A DNA stretch of 64,000 nucleotides, from assembly GCA_020425605.1 (NCBI GenBank), contig JAGQRH010000022.1, forward strand, positions 1 to 64,000, in the 5' to 3' direction. The notes under the pieces were generated by a model. The model worked only from the letters and a program-made list of their open reading frames with translations. It was not told the DNA's origin and searched no databases. Numbering within the stretch: the stretch's first letter is position 1; each line of letters starts with the position of its first letter. This DNA comes from Planctomycetota bacterium (GTDB lineage Bacteria; Planctomycetota; UBA8742; UBA2392). Below, piece by piece: positions 43,572 through 52,385 of this stretch. Position numbers and translations under genes: made by a program.

Positions 43572-43581
43572 AGCGTTCGCC

Positions 43582-44661
43582 TTACGCTGACTGCTTGCTC
43601 ATGGCCTTGAGGCGTTCTTCTTTTTCCCAGTTTCGGGCGGCTTCGATGAGCTCGTCGAGGTCGCCGGTCATGACTCGCGTGAGCGGCAGGCTTACCTTGG
43701 CGCGGTGGTCTGTGCAGCGGTCCTGCGGGAAGTTGTAGGTTCGGATCTTGTCGCCTCGGCCGCCGCTGCCGACCATGGCGCCGCGCTTTTCCGCCTGCTC
43801 GCGGTCGCGCTTTTCCTTTTCCATCTGGTACAGCTTGGACTTCAGGATGCGCAGCGCTTCGTCCCGGTTCTTGTGGAAGCTGGGCGTGGCCTGGCAGTCC
43901 ACGAACAGACCGGTCGGGAGGTGCCGCATCTGGCAGCGTGAGCTGGTCTTGTTGACGTTCTGTCCGCCGGGGCCGCCGGAGCGCGCGGCTTTGATCTCGA
44001 GGTCTGATTCCTTCACCTCGATATCGACGTCTTCCATTTCAGGAAGCACCGCCACGGTCGCAAGGCTGGTGTGAATTCGCCCGGCGCCCTCGGTCGCGGG
44101 CACGCGCTGCACGCGATGGCCGCCGCCTTCGTACTTGAACCAGCGCCACACGCCGTCGCCCTTCACACGGTACGTGCCGTTCTTCAGCCCGCCGACGTCG
44201 CTCTCGACCTCGTCCAGCACTTCCAGCTTGAACTTGTGCGTCGTGCACCAGCGCACGTAGTTTTCCATCATCTCGCGCGCGAACAGGCTGGCTTCGTCGC
44301 CGCCCTCGGCCGCGCGGATTTCGAGAATGACGTCGCGGCTGTCGTCTTCGTCATCGAGCAGGATCAGGTCCTGAGCTTCTTTCCAGAGGGCCTCGTGCTT
44401 TTCCTTCAGCTCATCCAGCTCAGCCTCGGCCAGCTCTTTCATCTCGGCGTCGGCCGCCGGGTCCTTCATGATCTCTTCGCTGCCGGCCATCTGGGCCTTT
44501 AGGGCGACCAGCTCGGCGTAGGCCTCAGCCTGCTCGCGCAGCGACCCGCGCTCGCGCTGATATTGCGCGAACAGCTTGCTGTTCGAGTAGACCTCGGGGT
44601 CTTCGATCAGTTTGCCGAGCTCGGCGTAGCGGTCGGCGCGTTGTTTGAGTACGTCAAGCAT
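43582..44661 (-). CDS. prfA: Peptide chain release factor 1
   Basis: 359 residues, normal RF1 length. The GGQ catalytic tripeptide is at 232-234 (GGPGGQNVNKTSSR). The anticodon-like tripeptide is PAT at 188-190, which marks RF1 (reads UAA/UAG) rather than RF2. It follows rpmE, a common gene order. The prmC methylase that often follows is replaced here by the pseudouridine synthase. Confidence 0.97.
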   Translation of the reverse strand: MLDVLKQRADRYAELGKLIEDPEVYSNSKLFAQYQRERGSLREQAEAYAELVALKAQMAGSEEIMKDPAADAEMKELAEAELDELKEKHEALWKEAQDLILLDDEDDSRDVILEIRAAEGGDEASLFAREMMENYVRWCTTHKFKLEVLDEVESDVGGLKNGTYRVKGDGVWRWFKYEGGGHRVQRVPATEGAGRIHTSLATVAVLPEMEDVDIEVKESDLEIKAARSGGPGGQNVNKTSSRCQMRHLPTGLFVDCQATPSFHKNRDEALRILKSKLYQMEKEKRDREQAEKRGAMVGSGGRGDKIRTYNFPQDRCTDHRAKVSLPLTRVMTGDLDELIEAARNWEKEERLKAMSKQSA

Positions 44662-44707
44662 GGTGGCACCAGTCTAGCAGCCTGTCGTTGAGCGTGTCTG
44701 CGTCAAT

Positions 44708-44772
44708 GGTCGATGGTCTATCGTCAATGGTAACTGCGGTTGCCTTGAACCATCGACCACGGGCCATCGACC
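44708..44772. repeat. Imperfect inverted repeat of GGTCGATGG words
   Basis: GGTCGATGGTCTATCGTCAATGGT (44708-44731) pairs imperfectly with 44749-44772 (about 19 of 24 positions). Like the repeat at 36871 it consists of several degenerate copies of a short word. It lies between rpmE and prfA. Confidence 0.6.
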
Positions 44773-44826
44773 CAAAAGCAACCGGCGCGAGGCATCCGCC
44801 CCACGCCGGTAAACGTTTATGAGTCG

Positions 44827-45189
44827 CTAACCGCGGTTGTCGCGCTTGTCGCCCTTGCCTTCGAGTTCCGGCACGATCTTCTTCTTGCCGAATACCTTCT
44901 TCTTCTCGAGCTCGAGCTTGAGGTCCTTCTGAACGCGCTTGGTCTGCTTCGGCGCGACCTTCTGCTTGGCCTGTGCTTCCGCCTGTTCCTTGTTCCACTG
45001 GAAGCGCTTGGTGAACGCATCCACGCGGCCGGCGCTGTCCACGAACTTCTGGGTGCCGGTGTAGAACGGGTGGCAGGCGCTGCAGATGTCGATGCTGAGC
45101 GTCTCGTGCCTTGAGAGCACGTTGAACTTGTTGCCGCAGGTGCAGGTGACTTCCGTCAGGTGCACGTCGGGATGGATGTCCGCTTTCAT
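44827..45189 (-). CDS. rpmE: Large-subunit ribosomal protein L31 with long C-terminal extension
   Basis: 120 residues from MKADIHPDVH. The zinc site C16, C18, C36 and C39 is complete, so it is the zinc-bearing type. The usual L31 length is ~66-90 residues; here the core ends near residue 70 and a Lys/Glu/Gln-rich tail of ~50 residues follows (KQKVAPKQTKRVQKDLKLEL). It heads the minus-strand unit rpmE-prfA-pseudouridine synthase. Confidence 0.93.
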   Translation of the reverse strand: MKADIHPDVHLTEVTCTCGNKFNVLSRHETLSIDICSACHPFYTGTQKFVDSAGRVDAFTKRFQWNKEQAEAQAKQKVAPKQTKRVQKDLKLELEKKKVFGKKKIVPELEGKGDKRDNRG

Positions 45190-45442
45190 CGCTGTCTCTC
45201 TTTCGTGCCTTTCCGTCGCGGCAGGTCCTTGGGCCAGTCCCAAGGTTGCCTGTCGCCGCCAAGGCAGGGGGCGGAATGATAACGACGGCCGTATTCCCTG
45301 CAAGTCCCGGTTGTACGTTTCGGCCGTGCATAGCCGCGTTATCAACAGTCCTTCGAAAAAGCTGCGGTGAGGAGCGTTTGCCGTCCGTTAAAGGATTCCA
45401 TAGACTGGCGTCGGTGTCGGGTTTCAAATCCAGGGGAGCAGG

Positions 45443-48400
45443 ATGAAGGGCCGTTCTGGCACGCTGATAACCGTTTGTGGCGCGTTGGTACTGCTCGGCA
45501 TGATCGCCGTGTACTTCCTGCTGCTCGCTCCCGACCCCCAGGACCCCACCATCAAGCCCGGCATCGCTGATCGCTGCTCCGGCAGCGACTTCGACCCATT
45601 CGACAGCGACTACGAACGCCGCAAGAAAGCCGCCGCAGAAGTCGCCGATGGCCCTATCGGCCCTGACGGCAAGCCGATCCGGGGCAATGGCAAAGGCGGC
45701 CCGCTCGGTACCGGCACTACGGCCGAAGAAGACGCAGCCAAGGCCGGTGAAGAGGCGGCCGACGGCACGCCCAAGTTCGACCCCGAAGAGATCAATGAGA
45801 TTGTCCCGGGCCACCTGCTGGTCCGCATCGTGGACAAGGAAGACGACCGCCCCCTGCCCGGCACCGCCGTGTATTTCCCGGTGCGCGCGGCCAACCTCGA
45901 AACCGAGTACGGCGACGTAAAGCTCGGCAGCGGCATGGCGGGCATGGCCAAGCGCACCAACCGGCACGGCGCCGTGATCTGGAGCGAGAAGGAACTGGCC
46001 AAACTGCTCGAAGAGCAGGCAGACGCCACTGAAAAGAAGACCAGCGTGCTCGCTACGACCATCGGCTACGCCGATCTGTTTGAGCCGCTGGCGATTCCCG
46101 ACCTGAAGAAGGGCGCGGAAGTCACGTTCAAGATGTTCCCGGCCGTGCGGGTCAGCGGCAAGGTGCGCGAAAAGCGCGGCGGGGCGGTGCAGTTCGCGAC
46201 CGTTGAGATCCTGCAGACCACCGGCCAGGGCGACGCGACCACGCCATCCAACCGATTCACGATCAAGGCCGACGCGCTTGGCGAGTTCACGATCAAGCTG
46301 GCCGATTCCTACCTCTATACGTTCCACGTGAAGCAGAGCGGCTACGCCGAATACACCTCCCGTGTGTTCAACTTCCGGCAGGATGCCCGCGAAGTCAGCA
46401 TCCTGATCGAGCCCGCCCGCGGCATCAGCGGAGTCGTGATGTCCGGCGGCAAGGCGGTGTCAGGCGCTGAAGTCTGGGCCCGCGACGACGGCGACAAGGT
46501 CACCACGGGCGAGGACGGCAAGTTCGCCTTCGACATGGTGGCCGACCGCATCTTCCGCAACGACGTCAATCTGCGAGTCAGCGCGGAGGGCTATGCGCCC
46601 CAGGACAAGAAGGTTCTGGCCAACGACCATGACGTGAAGTTCGACCTTGAGCTTGAGGGCACGCTGACCGGCGTCGTGCTGAGCGAGAAGGGCGACCCGA
46701 TCCAGGGCGCGGTGGTCGAGTGCGTGTACTTCGAGGGCAACGCCCGCTACCCGTACGACGCAACACTCAGCGGCGCCAAGGGCGAGTTCAAGTTCGGCCA
46801 GTTCGCTCAGGGCAAAGTCCAGCTGGTAGCCAGCTACGGGGACCTGTTCAGCGAAACCAGCACCATCGACGTCAAGCCGAAGTCCAACACCGGCCCGGTC
46901 AAGCTGGTGCTGACGACCGGCGCCAGCATCGTCGGCACGGTCAGTTGCGACGGTGTCGGCATCGGCAACGTGACGCTCGCGCTGGATGGCAAAGCCACCG
47001 GCGCCTCAGGCCTGGGCGGCGCGTTTACGCTTGGCGGCATCAAGCCGGGCAAACACAAGATCAAGATCCTGAACGAATACCCGATCAGCGACGAGCAACT
47101 GCGCCAGCTGCCGGTCTTCACGACCGACGGCGTGAGCTACTACTACCTGCCCACCGAGCAGGAGGTGAACCTGAAGTTCGCCGAGAGCAAGACGCTTAAC
47201 TTCGACGTGAAGAGCTTTGAGGCCAAAGTGGATCGCAAGATCATCATCGAGGTCACTACCCAGCCCAATGAGCCGGCCACCGGCATCCAGGTCACGATCA
47301 AGCCGGTCTTCGGCGCGCCGCCCGCGGGTGTGGAAGCGCCCAAGACGCAGGTGCTGTCAATCGATCTGCCGGAGGGGCACACGGATATGCCCCTCAGCCT
47401 GATGAACGGTGTCAGCTACGAGGCGACCTTCGTGCACAACCGATTCTTCACGGCCACGCTCAGCGCCGACTCACTGGCCGGGGTGGCGGACGGCGGCAGG
47501 ATCGAAGTCGTGCTCGAGCGCGCCTTCATCATCAAGGGCTACGTGAAAGACTCGGAGGGGGCGGGGCTCGAGAGCGTCGGCCTCAGCAAGGACAAGAACA
47601 ACGCCTGGAACATGCAGGTCACGACCGACATCTACGGCTACTTCGAGTTCGGCCAGCTGCGCCCCGGCGACTACACCATCAGCGCGTTCAAGACCAGCTA
47701 CTACCAGGAACAGGTAGTCGTAAACGTCGACGACCAGGACCCGGAGCCGCTGGCGATCACGCTGGTGGGGGCCAACGAGATTCGAATCGTGGTAAGCAAC
47801 AACGGCACCCCGCAGCCGGGCGCGCAGGTCGATATCTATCGCAACGACGCCGAGGGCGATGACCCGGACGGCTACAAGCGCCACTTCGACATCGGCACGA
47901 CGGATGCGAAGGGCGAGAAATACATCAACTTCCACTGGGTGCGGAACTACCAGATCGTCGCGACGTACGGCAACCGGATCGCCTTTGTCAACTTCGACAA
48001 CCTGCGCGAAGTACCGGAGCGCGAATTCACCATCGAGCTGGAACAGGCCTATGACCTGAGGGGCCGCGTCGTCGACAAGGACACCAGCCAGCCGCTCACG
48101 GGCGTGATCGTCCGCGCGCACATCGCGCCGACCGGCGTGGACGGCCGCGACGGCAACTTCTTCCAGCTTGAGACCGACGGTGCCGGCAACTTCAGCTTCA
48201 AGGTGCCCGCGGGCGACTTCTGGTTCTACGTGCCCAAGACGCCCGACCACCAGAGCTTCACGACCGAAGGCGGCAACGTGCCCGCCGGCAGCACCGGGCT
48301 GGTGCTTGAGGTGCCGATCCGCGACGACATTGAGGGCAACTACGCCCAGGTGCTCAGCATGAGCGCGCCGACGACCATGACGGCCGGCGAGCAGTACACG

Positions 48401-48700
48401 GTAGAAGTAACAGTCAAGAACATGGGCAGCACGACCTGGACCAGCGCGGGCAACAAGCCGTGGCGTCTCGGCAGCCAGAGCCCGCAGGACAACAAGACCT
48501 GGGGCATGAGCCGCGTGCCCATCACCGAGGGCCAGGAAGTACGCCCGAAAGACACCTACGTGTTCAGCTTCACAGTGACAGCACCCGCCAGCGCCGGCGA
48601 ATACAACATGCGCTGGCGCATGGTACAGGACGGCGTGCAATGGTTCGGCCAGATGTCCGAGCAACTAAAGATCACCGTCGAAGCCGCTTCCGGCGGGTAG
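45443..48700 (+). CDS. Large anchored protein with carboxypeptidase-regulatory-like repeats and a C-terminal NBR1-like Ig domain
   Basis: 1085 residues. One N-terminal transmembrane segment (~10-30) anchors the rest outside. Acidic Gly-rich linker to ~110, then about eight beta-sandwich units of the carboxypeptidase-regulatory/SpaA-like kind, seen by recurring VSGKVREKRGGAVQ, ISGVVMSGGKAVSGAEVW, LTGVVLSEKGDPIQGAVVE, IKGYVKDSEGAGLESV and LRGRVVDKDTSQPLTG. The final ~110 residues match an NBR1-type Ig domain (MGSTTWTSAGNKPWRLG and WGMSRVPI). It would be a cell-envelope stalk or adhesin. Cleanly followed by a small membrane protein gene 4 bp downstream. Confidence 0.82.
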   Translation: MKGRSGTLITVCGALVLLGMIAVYFLLLAPDPQDPTIKPGIADRCSGSDFDPFDSDYERRKKAAAEVADGPIGPDGKPIRGNGKGGPLGTGTTAEEDAAKAGEEAADGTPKFDPEEINEIVPGHLLVRIVDKEDDRPLPGTAVYFPVRAANLETEYGDVKLGSGMAGMAKRTNRHGAVIWSEKELAKLLEEQADATEKKTSVLATTIGYADLFEPLAIPDLKKGAEVTFKMFPAVRVSGKVREKRGGAVQFATVEILQTTGQGDATTPSNRFTIKADALGEFTIKLADSYLYTFHVKQSGYAEYTSRVFNFRQDAREVSILIEPARGISGVVMSGGKAVSGAEVWARDDGDKVTTGEDGKFAFDMVADRIFRNDVNLRVSAEGYAPQDKKVLANDHDVKFDLELEGTLTGVVLSEKGDPIQGAVVECVYFEGNARYPYDATLSGAKGEFKFGQFAQGKVQLVASYGDLFSETSTIDVKPKSNTGPVKLVLTTGASIVGTVSCDGVGIGNVTLALDGKATGASGLGGAFTLGGIKPGKHKIKILNEYPISDEQLRQLPVFTTDGVSYYYLPTEQEVNLKFAESKTLNFDVKSFEAKVDRKIIIEVTTQPNEPATGIQVTIKPVFGAPPAGVEAPKTQVLSIDLPEGHTDMPLSLMNGVSYEATFVHNRFFTATLSADSLAGVADGGRIEVVLERAFIIKGYVKDSEGAGLESVGLSKDKNNAWNMQVTTDIYGYFEFGQLRPGDYTISAFKTSYYQEQVVVNVDDQDPEPLAITLVGANEIRIVVSNNGTPQPGAQVDIYRNDAEGDDPDGYKRHFDIGTTDAKGEKYINFHWVRNYQIVATYGNRIAFVNFDNLREVPEREFTIELEQAYDLRGRVVDKDTSQPLTGVIVRAHIAPTGVDGRDGNFFQLETDGAGNFSFKVPAGDFWFYVPKTPDHQSFTTEGGNVPAGSTGLVLEVPIRDDIEGNYAQVLSMSAPTTMTAGEQYTVEVTVKNMGSTTWTSAGNKPWRLGSQSPQDNKTWGMSRVPITEGQEVRPKDTYVFSFTVTAPASAGEYNMRWRMVQDGVQWFGQMSEQLKITVEAASGG

Positions 48701-48704
48701 AACG

Positions 48705-49247
48705 ATGCCTCGATCTAGAACCACTGCGGCCAGCCCTCAAACCCCAAGGAAGGCGAGGCACTGGCCCTACTTTCTGTTGACCGGTGCGATCTGCCTGTTG
48801 TTTGCATGGTTTTTGATCTCCAAGTTCGAAAAGAAACAAGCAACCATTGGCGCCTTCGTTGACATGCATCAATTCAGTGAGTGGGACGCGGCGCACGACG
48901 ATCAAATCAAGACCATTTTCAAGGACCTTCAAGAAGGCAAGCAGCCCGAGACGCCAGCCGACTGGCGTCGCGATTGGCCCGGAATGGCCAAACCCGTTTT
49001 GGATGCGAACGGCAACGCATACATAGTCTTTGACCAGAATCGGTATGGCTCATGGGGTCTCGTCCTGGCCGCAGGAAACGAAAGGCCCCCGGGAGATCCT
49101 GATCATCCGCAGATGGATTGGATGAATGGCTACTATCCGGGGCGTCGCTGCTACTACATGGCCAGTAACCCTGACGCCTCCATTCTCCCGTTCCAAGCCC
49201 CTGTCGGTCCCGGCGAGGCGCTTTTTGAGCCCGAGACTTGGAAGTGA
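48705..49247 (+). CDS. Hypothetical membrane-anchored protein, 180 residues
   Basis: Four base pairs after the preceding stop, with GGCGGG as ribosome binding site inside that gene's end. One transmembrane helix (~22-40) after a basic N-terminus; the outer part is a 130-residue domain with YIVFDQNRYGSWGLV and MDWMNGYYPGRRCYYM. No family recognised. Co-transcribed with the large anchored protein. Confidence 0.7.
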   Translation: MPRSRTTAASPQTPRKARHWPYFLLTGAICLLFAWFLISKFEKKQATIGAFVDMHQFSEWDAAHDDQIKTIFKDLQEGKQPETPADWRRDWPGMAKPVLDANGNAYIVFDQNRYGSWGLVLAAGNERPPGDPDHPQMDWMNGYYPGRRCYYMASNPDASILPFQAPVGPGEALFEPETWK

Positions 49248-49356
49248 GTTTGTGCCCAAACCCGCAGGTTGTGGCTTCCCTAACAGGTTGCGTTGCACCC
49301 TTTGCAAAGGCATGATTCCGCGCGCATGTGCCTGTGGTTGCGGTACTTGAGCGCCT

Positions 49357-50919
49357 ATGTTGGGGAACTTCGACATCTTCCTGCCCGTCGTCTGGCTGCT
49401 GGCCAGCGCGGGCATCATCATGCTCATCGACCTGTTCAGCACGCACCCCGAACAGGCACGCATGTTCAACTTCTTCACGGCGCTGGGCGGCGTGATGCTG
49501 GCGGTCGTCAGCCTTAATCCTTACTGGGACGCACCGGCGCAGCTTTCCATGCGCGGGGCGCTGCTGATTGACCAGTTCAGCGTCTACCTGATGGTGTCGA
49601 TCCTTACCGGCACCGTTATTTCGATGTTCGCCAGCATCAGCTACATCAAGCGCATCGGCGTCAACCTGGCCGACTTCCTTATTACTGTGCTGCTGGCCGC
49701 AAGCGGCATGCTGCTGCTGACCGTCGCCAACGACCTCATCATGATCTTCCTTTCGATCGAGTTGCTCAGCTTCTCGGTCTACGTACTCACCGGCATGCAC
49801 GGCAAATCCTCGCGCAGCGCCGAGGCCGCCATGAAGTACTTCATCATGGGTGCGTTCGCGACCGGCATCCTGGTGCTGGGCATGGCCTGCCTGTACGGCG
49901 TGACCGGCGAGCTGCAGCTTCAGCCGATCGGCGAGAAACTGGTTGAGGTCTTCCGTGCCCGCGACGGCACCCAGTACATGGCCACCTTCGGCATGGGCGC
50001 GATCCTGATTGCGTTTGCGTTCAAGGTCGGCGCCGTGCCGTTCCACAGCTGGGTCCCCGACGCCTACGAGGGCGCACCGACCACCGTTACCGGCTTCATG
50101 GCTGTGGCCGTCAAGGCGGCTGCCTTTGGCGCGCTGATCCGCGTGGCCGTTGTGGCCTTCCCGCTGGGTGCGTCACCGAGCGGCTTCTTCGGCGACCTGG
50201 GCTTCGCGGGCTACGCGCTCTGGCTGCTGAGCGCCATGAGCATGATCCTCGGCAACTGGTTCGCAATCACGCAGCGCAACATCAAGCGCATGCTGGCCTA
50301 CAGCAGCATCGCGCACTCGGGCTACCTGTTGATGGGCCTGGCCAGCGCCGGCGGCAACAGTGAGGCATATGCGGGCATTCTCTACTATCTGCTGTCCTAC
50401 ACGCTGATGACCAGCGGCGCGTTTGCCATGCTGGTGTACGCAAGCTCAGGTGGCAAGGACGTCGAAAGCATCGACGACCTGCGCGGGCTGGCATGGAAAA
50501 AGCCGGCCGTGGGCATCGGCATGGCGATCTTCATGTTCAGCATGGCCGGCATTCCGCTGACTTCCGGCTTCATGGGCAAGTACTTCATCTTTGCGAACAC
50601 CATCGCCGCCGGCGGGCGCTACACGGCGCTGGGCGTGATCGGCATCCTGACCAGTATCGTCGGCGCCTATTACTATCTGCGCGTGGTGGCCTACACCTAC
50701 TTCCGCGACCCGGACGACAAGCCGGTCGCGGGCAAGGAAGACTGGGGCCTCAAGTTCGCCCTGAGCCTCACGGTGTTCGGCACGGTGTTCCTCGGCATCT
50801 TCCCGCAGGGCTTCTATGACGCCGCCGAGCAGTCGGTGCAGGAAATGCGGCAAGAGCAGCAGCAGGCGCCGGTCGTGCAGGCACCCGCAAAGGACGACCC
50901 CAGGGTCGCCAAAGACTGA
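49357..50919 (+). CDS. nuoN: NADH-quinone oxidoreductase subunit N
   Basis: 520 residues, about 14 transmembrane helices. The proton-pumping Mrp/ND2 core is present: the glutamate and lysine region around IFLSIELLSFSVYVLTGMH, FKVGAVPFHSWVPDAYEGAPTTVT, and NIKRMLAYSSIAHSGYLLMG. It is a membrane-arm subunit of complex I. The other 13 nuo genes are not adjacent; neighbours are envelope proteins. The C-terminus has an unusual Gln/Pro/Asp tail. Confidence 0.93.
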   Translation: MLGNFDIFLPVVWLLASAGIIMLIDLFSTHPEQARMFNFFTALGGVMLAVVSLNPYWDAPAQLSMRGALLIDQFSVYLMVSILTGTVISMFASISYIKRIGVNLADFLITVLLAASGMLLLTVANDLIMIFLSIELLSFSVYVLTGMHGKSSRSAEAAMKYFIMGAFATGILVLGMACLYGVTGELQLQPIGEKLVEVFRARDGTQYMATFGMGAILIAFAFKVGAVPFHSWVPDAYEGAPTTVTGFMAVAVKAAAFGALIRVAVVAFPLGASPSGFFGDLGFAGYALWLLSAMSMILGNWFAITQRNIKRMLAYSSIAHSGYLLMGLASAGGNSEAYAGILYYLLSYTLMTSGAFAMLVYASSGGKDVESIDDLRGLAWKKPAVGIGMAIFMFSMAGIPLTSGFMGKYFIFANTIAAGGRYTALGVIGILTSIVGAYYYLRVVAYTYFRDPDDKPVAGKEDWGLKFALSLTVFGTVFLGIFPQGFYDAAEQSVQEMRQEQQQAPVVQAPAKDDPRVAKD

Positions 50920-51023
50920 AACTTCCAGCGCTGGATTGCCGAAGTACAGATAGGCGCCCGCAGGTGGCGCTTTCGGCCGTTGGGTTGATTCCCTAGAATC
51001 GGCCGGCGGAAAGGGAGTCTGAC

Positions 51024-51548
51024 GTGGCCTTCTGGAACCGCTTGTTCAAGAAGGAATCCGCCGTGGCCGAAGCGGACAAGGACGACGTATCGCCATCGGA
51101 GCCGGTTGCCAAGCCGGCTGAGGGGGCGATTGTGCCGGGCGAGGGCGCCAAGCCCGGCACCGGCAAGGTGCCCAAGAAGGGCTTCCTCGGCAAATTTGAA
51201 AGCCAGGTGCGGCGCAAGGTCGACAGCTATGTCGACAACAAGGCCGACGCGCTGTTGGACGACGCCACCCGCCGCGCCGAGCAATTCCGGCAGGAGACGA
51301 TCGACGAGGTCCACAGCCAGGCCATGAAGCTGCTGGACGTAACCGAGACGCGCATCGATGAAAAGCTCGTCGAGATCGAGGACCTGCTGGAAAAACGCCT
51401 CCGCGCCGAGTTGAAGATGCGCCTGCGCGCGATGCTCTGGACGCTGGTCTTCGTGCTGATCATGGCGGCCGTCAGCTTCGCCTACGTCTGGGTCAAACGC
51501 AGCACCGGCCTCGATGAAAAGACCAACACCGAGCAGGTAGACAAGTAA
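51024..51548 (+). CDS. Coiled-coil membrane protein, 174 residues
   Basis: GTG start with AAAGGGAG upstream. Basic and Pro/Gly-rich N-terminus (~1-55), a long coiled coil (~60-135) and one transmembrane helix (~140-160) near the end. No family recognised. Followed by two hairpins. Confidence 0.7.
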   Translation: MAFWNRLFKKESAVAEADKDDVSPSEPVAKPAEGAIVPGEGAKPGTGKVPKKGFLGKFESQVRRKVDSYVDNKADALLDDATRRAEQFRQETIDEVHSQAMKLLDVTETRIDEKLVEIEDLLEKRLRAELKMRLRAMLWTLVFVLIMAAVSFAYVWVKRSTGLDEKTNTEQVDK

Positions 51549-51550
51549 AG

Positions 51551-51570
51551 CCCCGGCGGAAAAGCCGGGG
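51551..51570 (+). terminator. Terminator hairpin
   Basis: CCCCGGC-GGAAAA-GCCGGGG, a 7-bp stem just after the coiled-coil gene. A second palindrome, GGCGCCGTCGGCGCC, follows directly. Confidence 0.65.
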
Positions 51571-51610
51571 ACGGCGCCGTCGGCGCCGAATTGTACTCAT
51601 CAAATGAAGC

Positions 51611-51633
51611 AGCCCCGCGAATTTCGCGGGGCT
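51611..51633. terminator. Strong hairpin
   Basis: AGCCCCGCGA-ATT-TCGCGGGGCT, a perfect 10-bp stem, in the 249-bp gap between the coiled-coil gene and the next minus-strand gene; no other feature is seen in that gap. Confidence 0.75.
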
Positions 51634-51797
51634 TGAAAGAGAACAGGCGGCTGGGGGGCCATCCGCCTGTCTCTGCGCACGCCGGTCGTCGGGGGGACAG
51701 GATCCGGCGCGCGAACGCTTTCCGCAAGATGAACGGCTGCGGGCCGTGCCCTATTCCCGGCAGAGCTTGCTGTGAATGGACGGGGGGACTAGTCCAC

Positions 51798-51998
51798 TCA
51801 GGCAGCGTTGCGTGGCAGCTTCACCAGCGCGCTCGGCTCAACCCAGTAGCACATGGCCGGCCCGTCGTGCTCGACAAGCTGGACATAGAGGCTTTCCGGG
51901 CCAAGTTCCGGGCAGTGGTCTACTACTACGCATACGCAGCCGGAATTCAGGTCGACCGCACGGTCGCCCAGGTGAATGCGGCTTGAGTAGGCGTCCAT
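51798..51998 (-). CDS. Small hypothetical protein, 66 residues
   Basis: MDAYSSRIHLGDRAVDLNSG, ending LVKLPRNAA. ATG 51998 is preceded by GGGAGGA at 4-5 nt. An upstream in-frame ATG at 52040 (MTKMMTRTMLRED) also has GGAG but at ~10 nt. The 345-bp stretch from 52041 to 52385 holds no other convincing gene; it has a CGGCC-TTTC-GGCCG hairpin near 52080-52093. Rich in Cys and Val; no family. Confidence 0.6.
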   Translation of the reverse strand: MDAYSSRIHLGDRAVDLNSGCVCVVVDHCPELGPESLYVQLVEHDGPAMCYWVEPSALVKLPRNAA

Positions 51999-52385
51999 GA
52001 CGTCCTCCCGCAACATCGTTCGTGTCATCATTTTTGTCATGGCAATAACTCTCCTCGTGCGCGAAATGCGCACTCCTCTTCGGCCTTTCGGCCGTCGCTT
52101 TCTTTCAAGGGTCAGCGCCTGGCGGATCGGTGCTTCTGCCCTGCGCTGTTGGGCCATTGTCGCCGGCCCGGTGGTTCACTTGCCTATCTAACGTCCAACT
52201 GTTCGCAAAGTTTCGGGAAAATTGGTCTCTTCGTCATCAATGTCCGGTTGTCCTCGTGTCAATGTCTGGTGCCTCTGCTTGCTGATTCCTGACGCGCGAT
52301 TTCAGCTGGTCTCATTAACGGGTGCTTCACGTATTCCGTCTGCTACACTTCGCCGCCGGATTTCTACCCAGCCCTGATACGTGCG

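Noticed and set aside
45339..45347. TTATCAACA, a near DnaA box
   Set aside because: A single copy with one mismatch, no cluster, no AT-rich unwinding element.
44654..46327. 557-codon open frame on the minus strand across rpmE
   Set aside because: Overlaps rpmE in another frame and the start of the large anchored protein; no family features.
51997..52191. Plus-strand open frame of 64 codons beginning MTSSRNIVRV
   Set aside because: No ribosome binding site; antisense to the start of a better-supported small gene.
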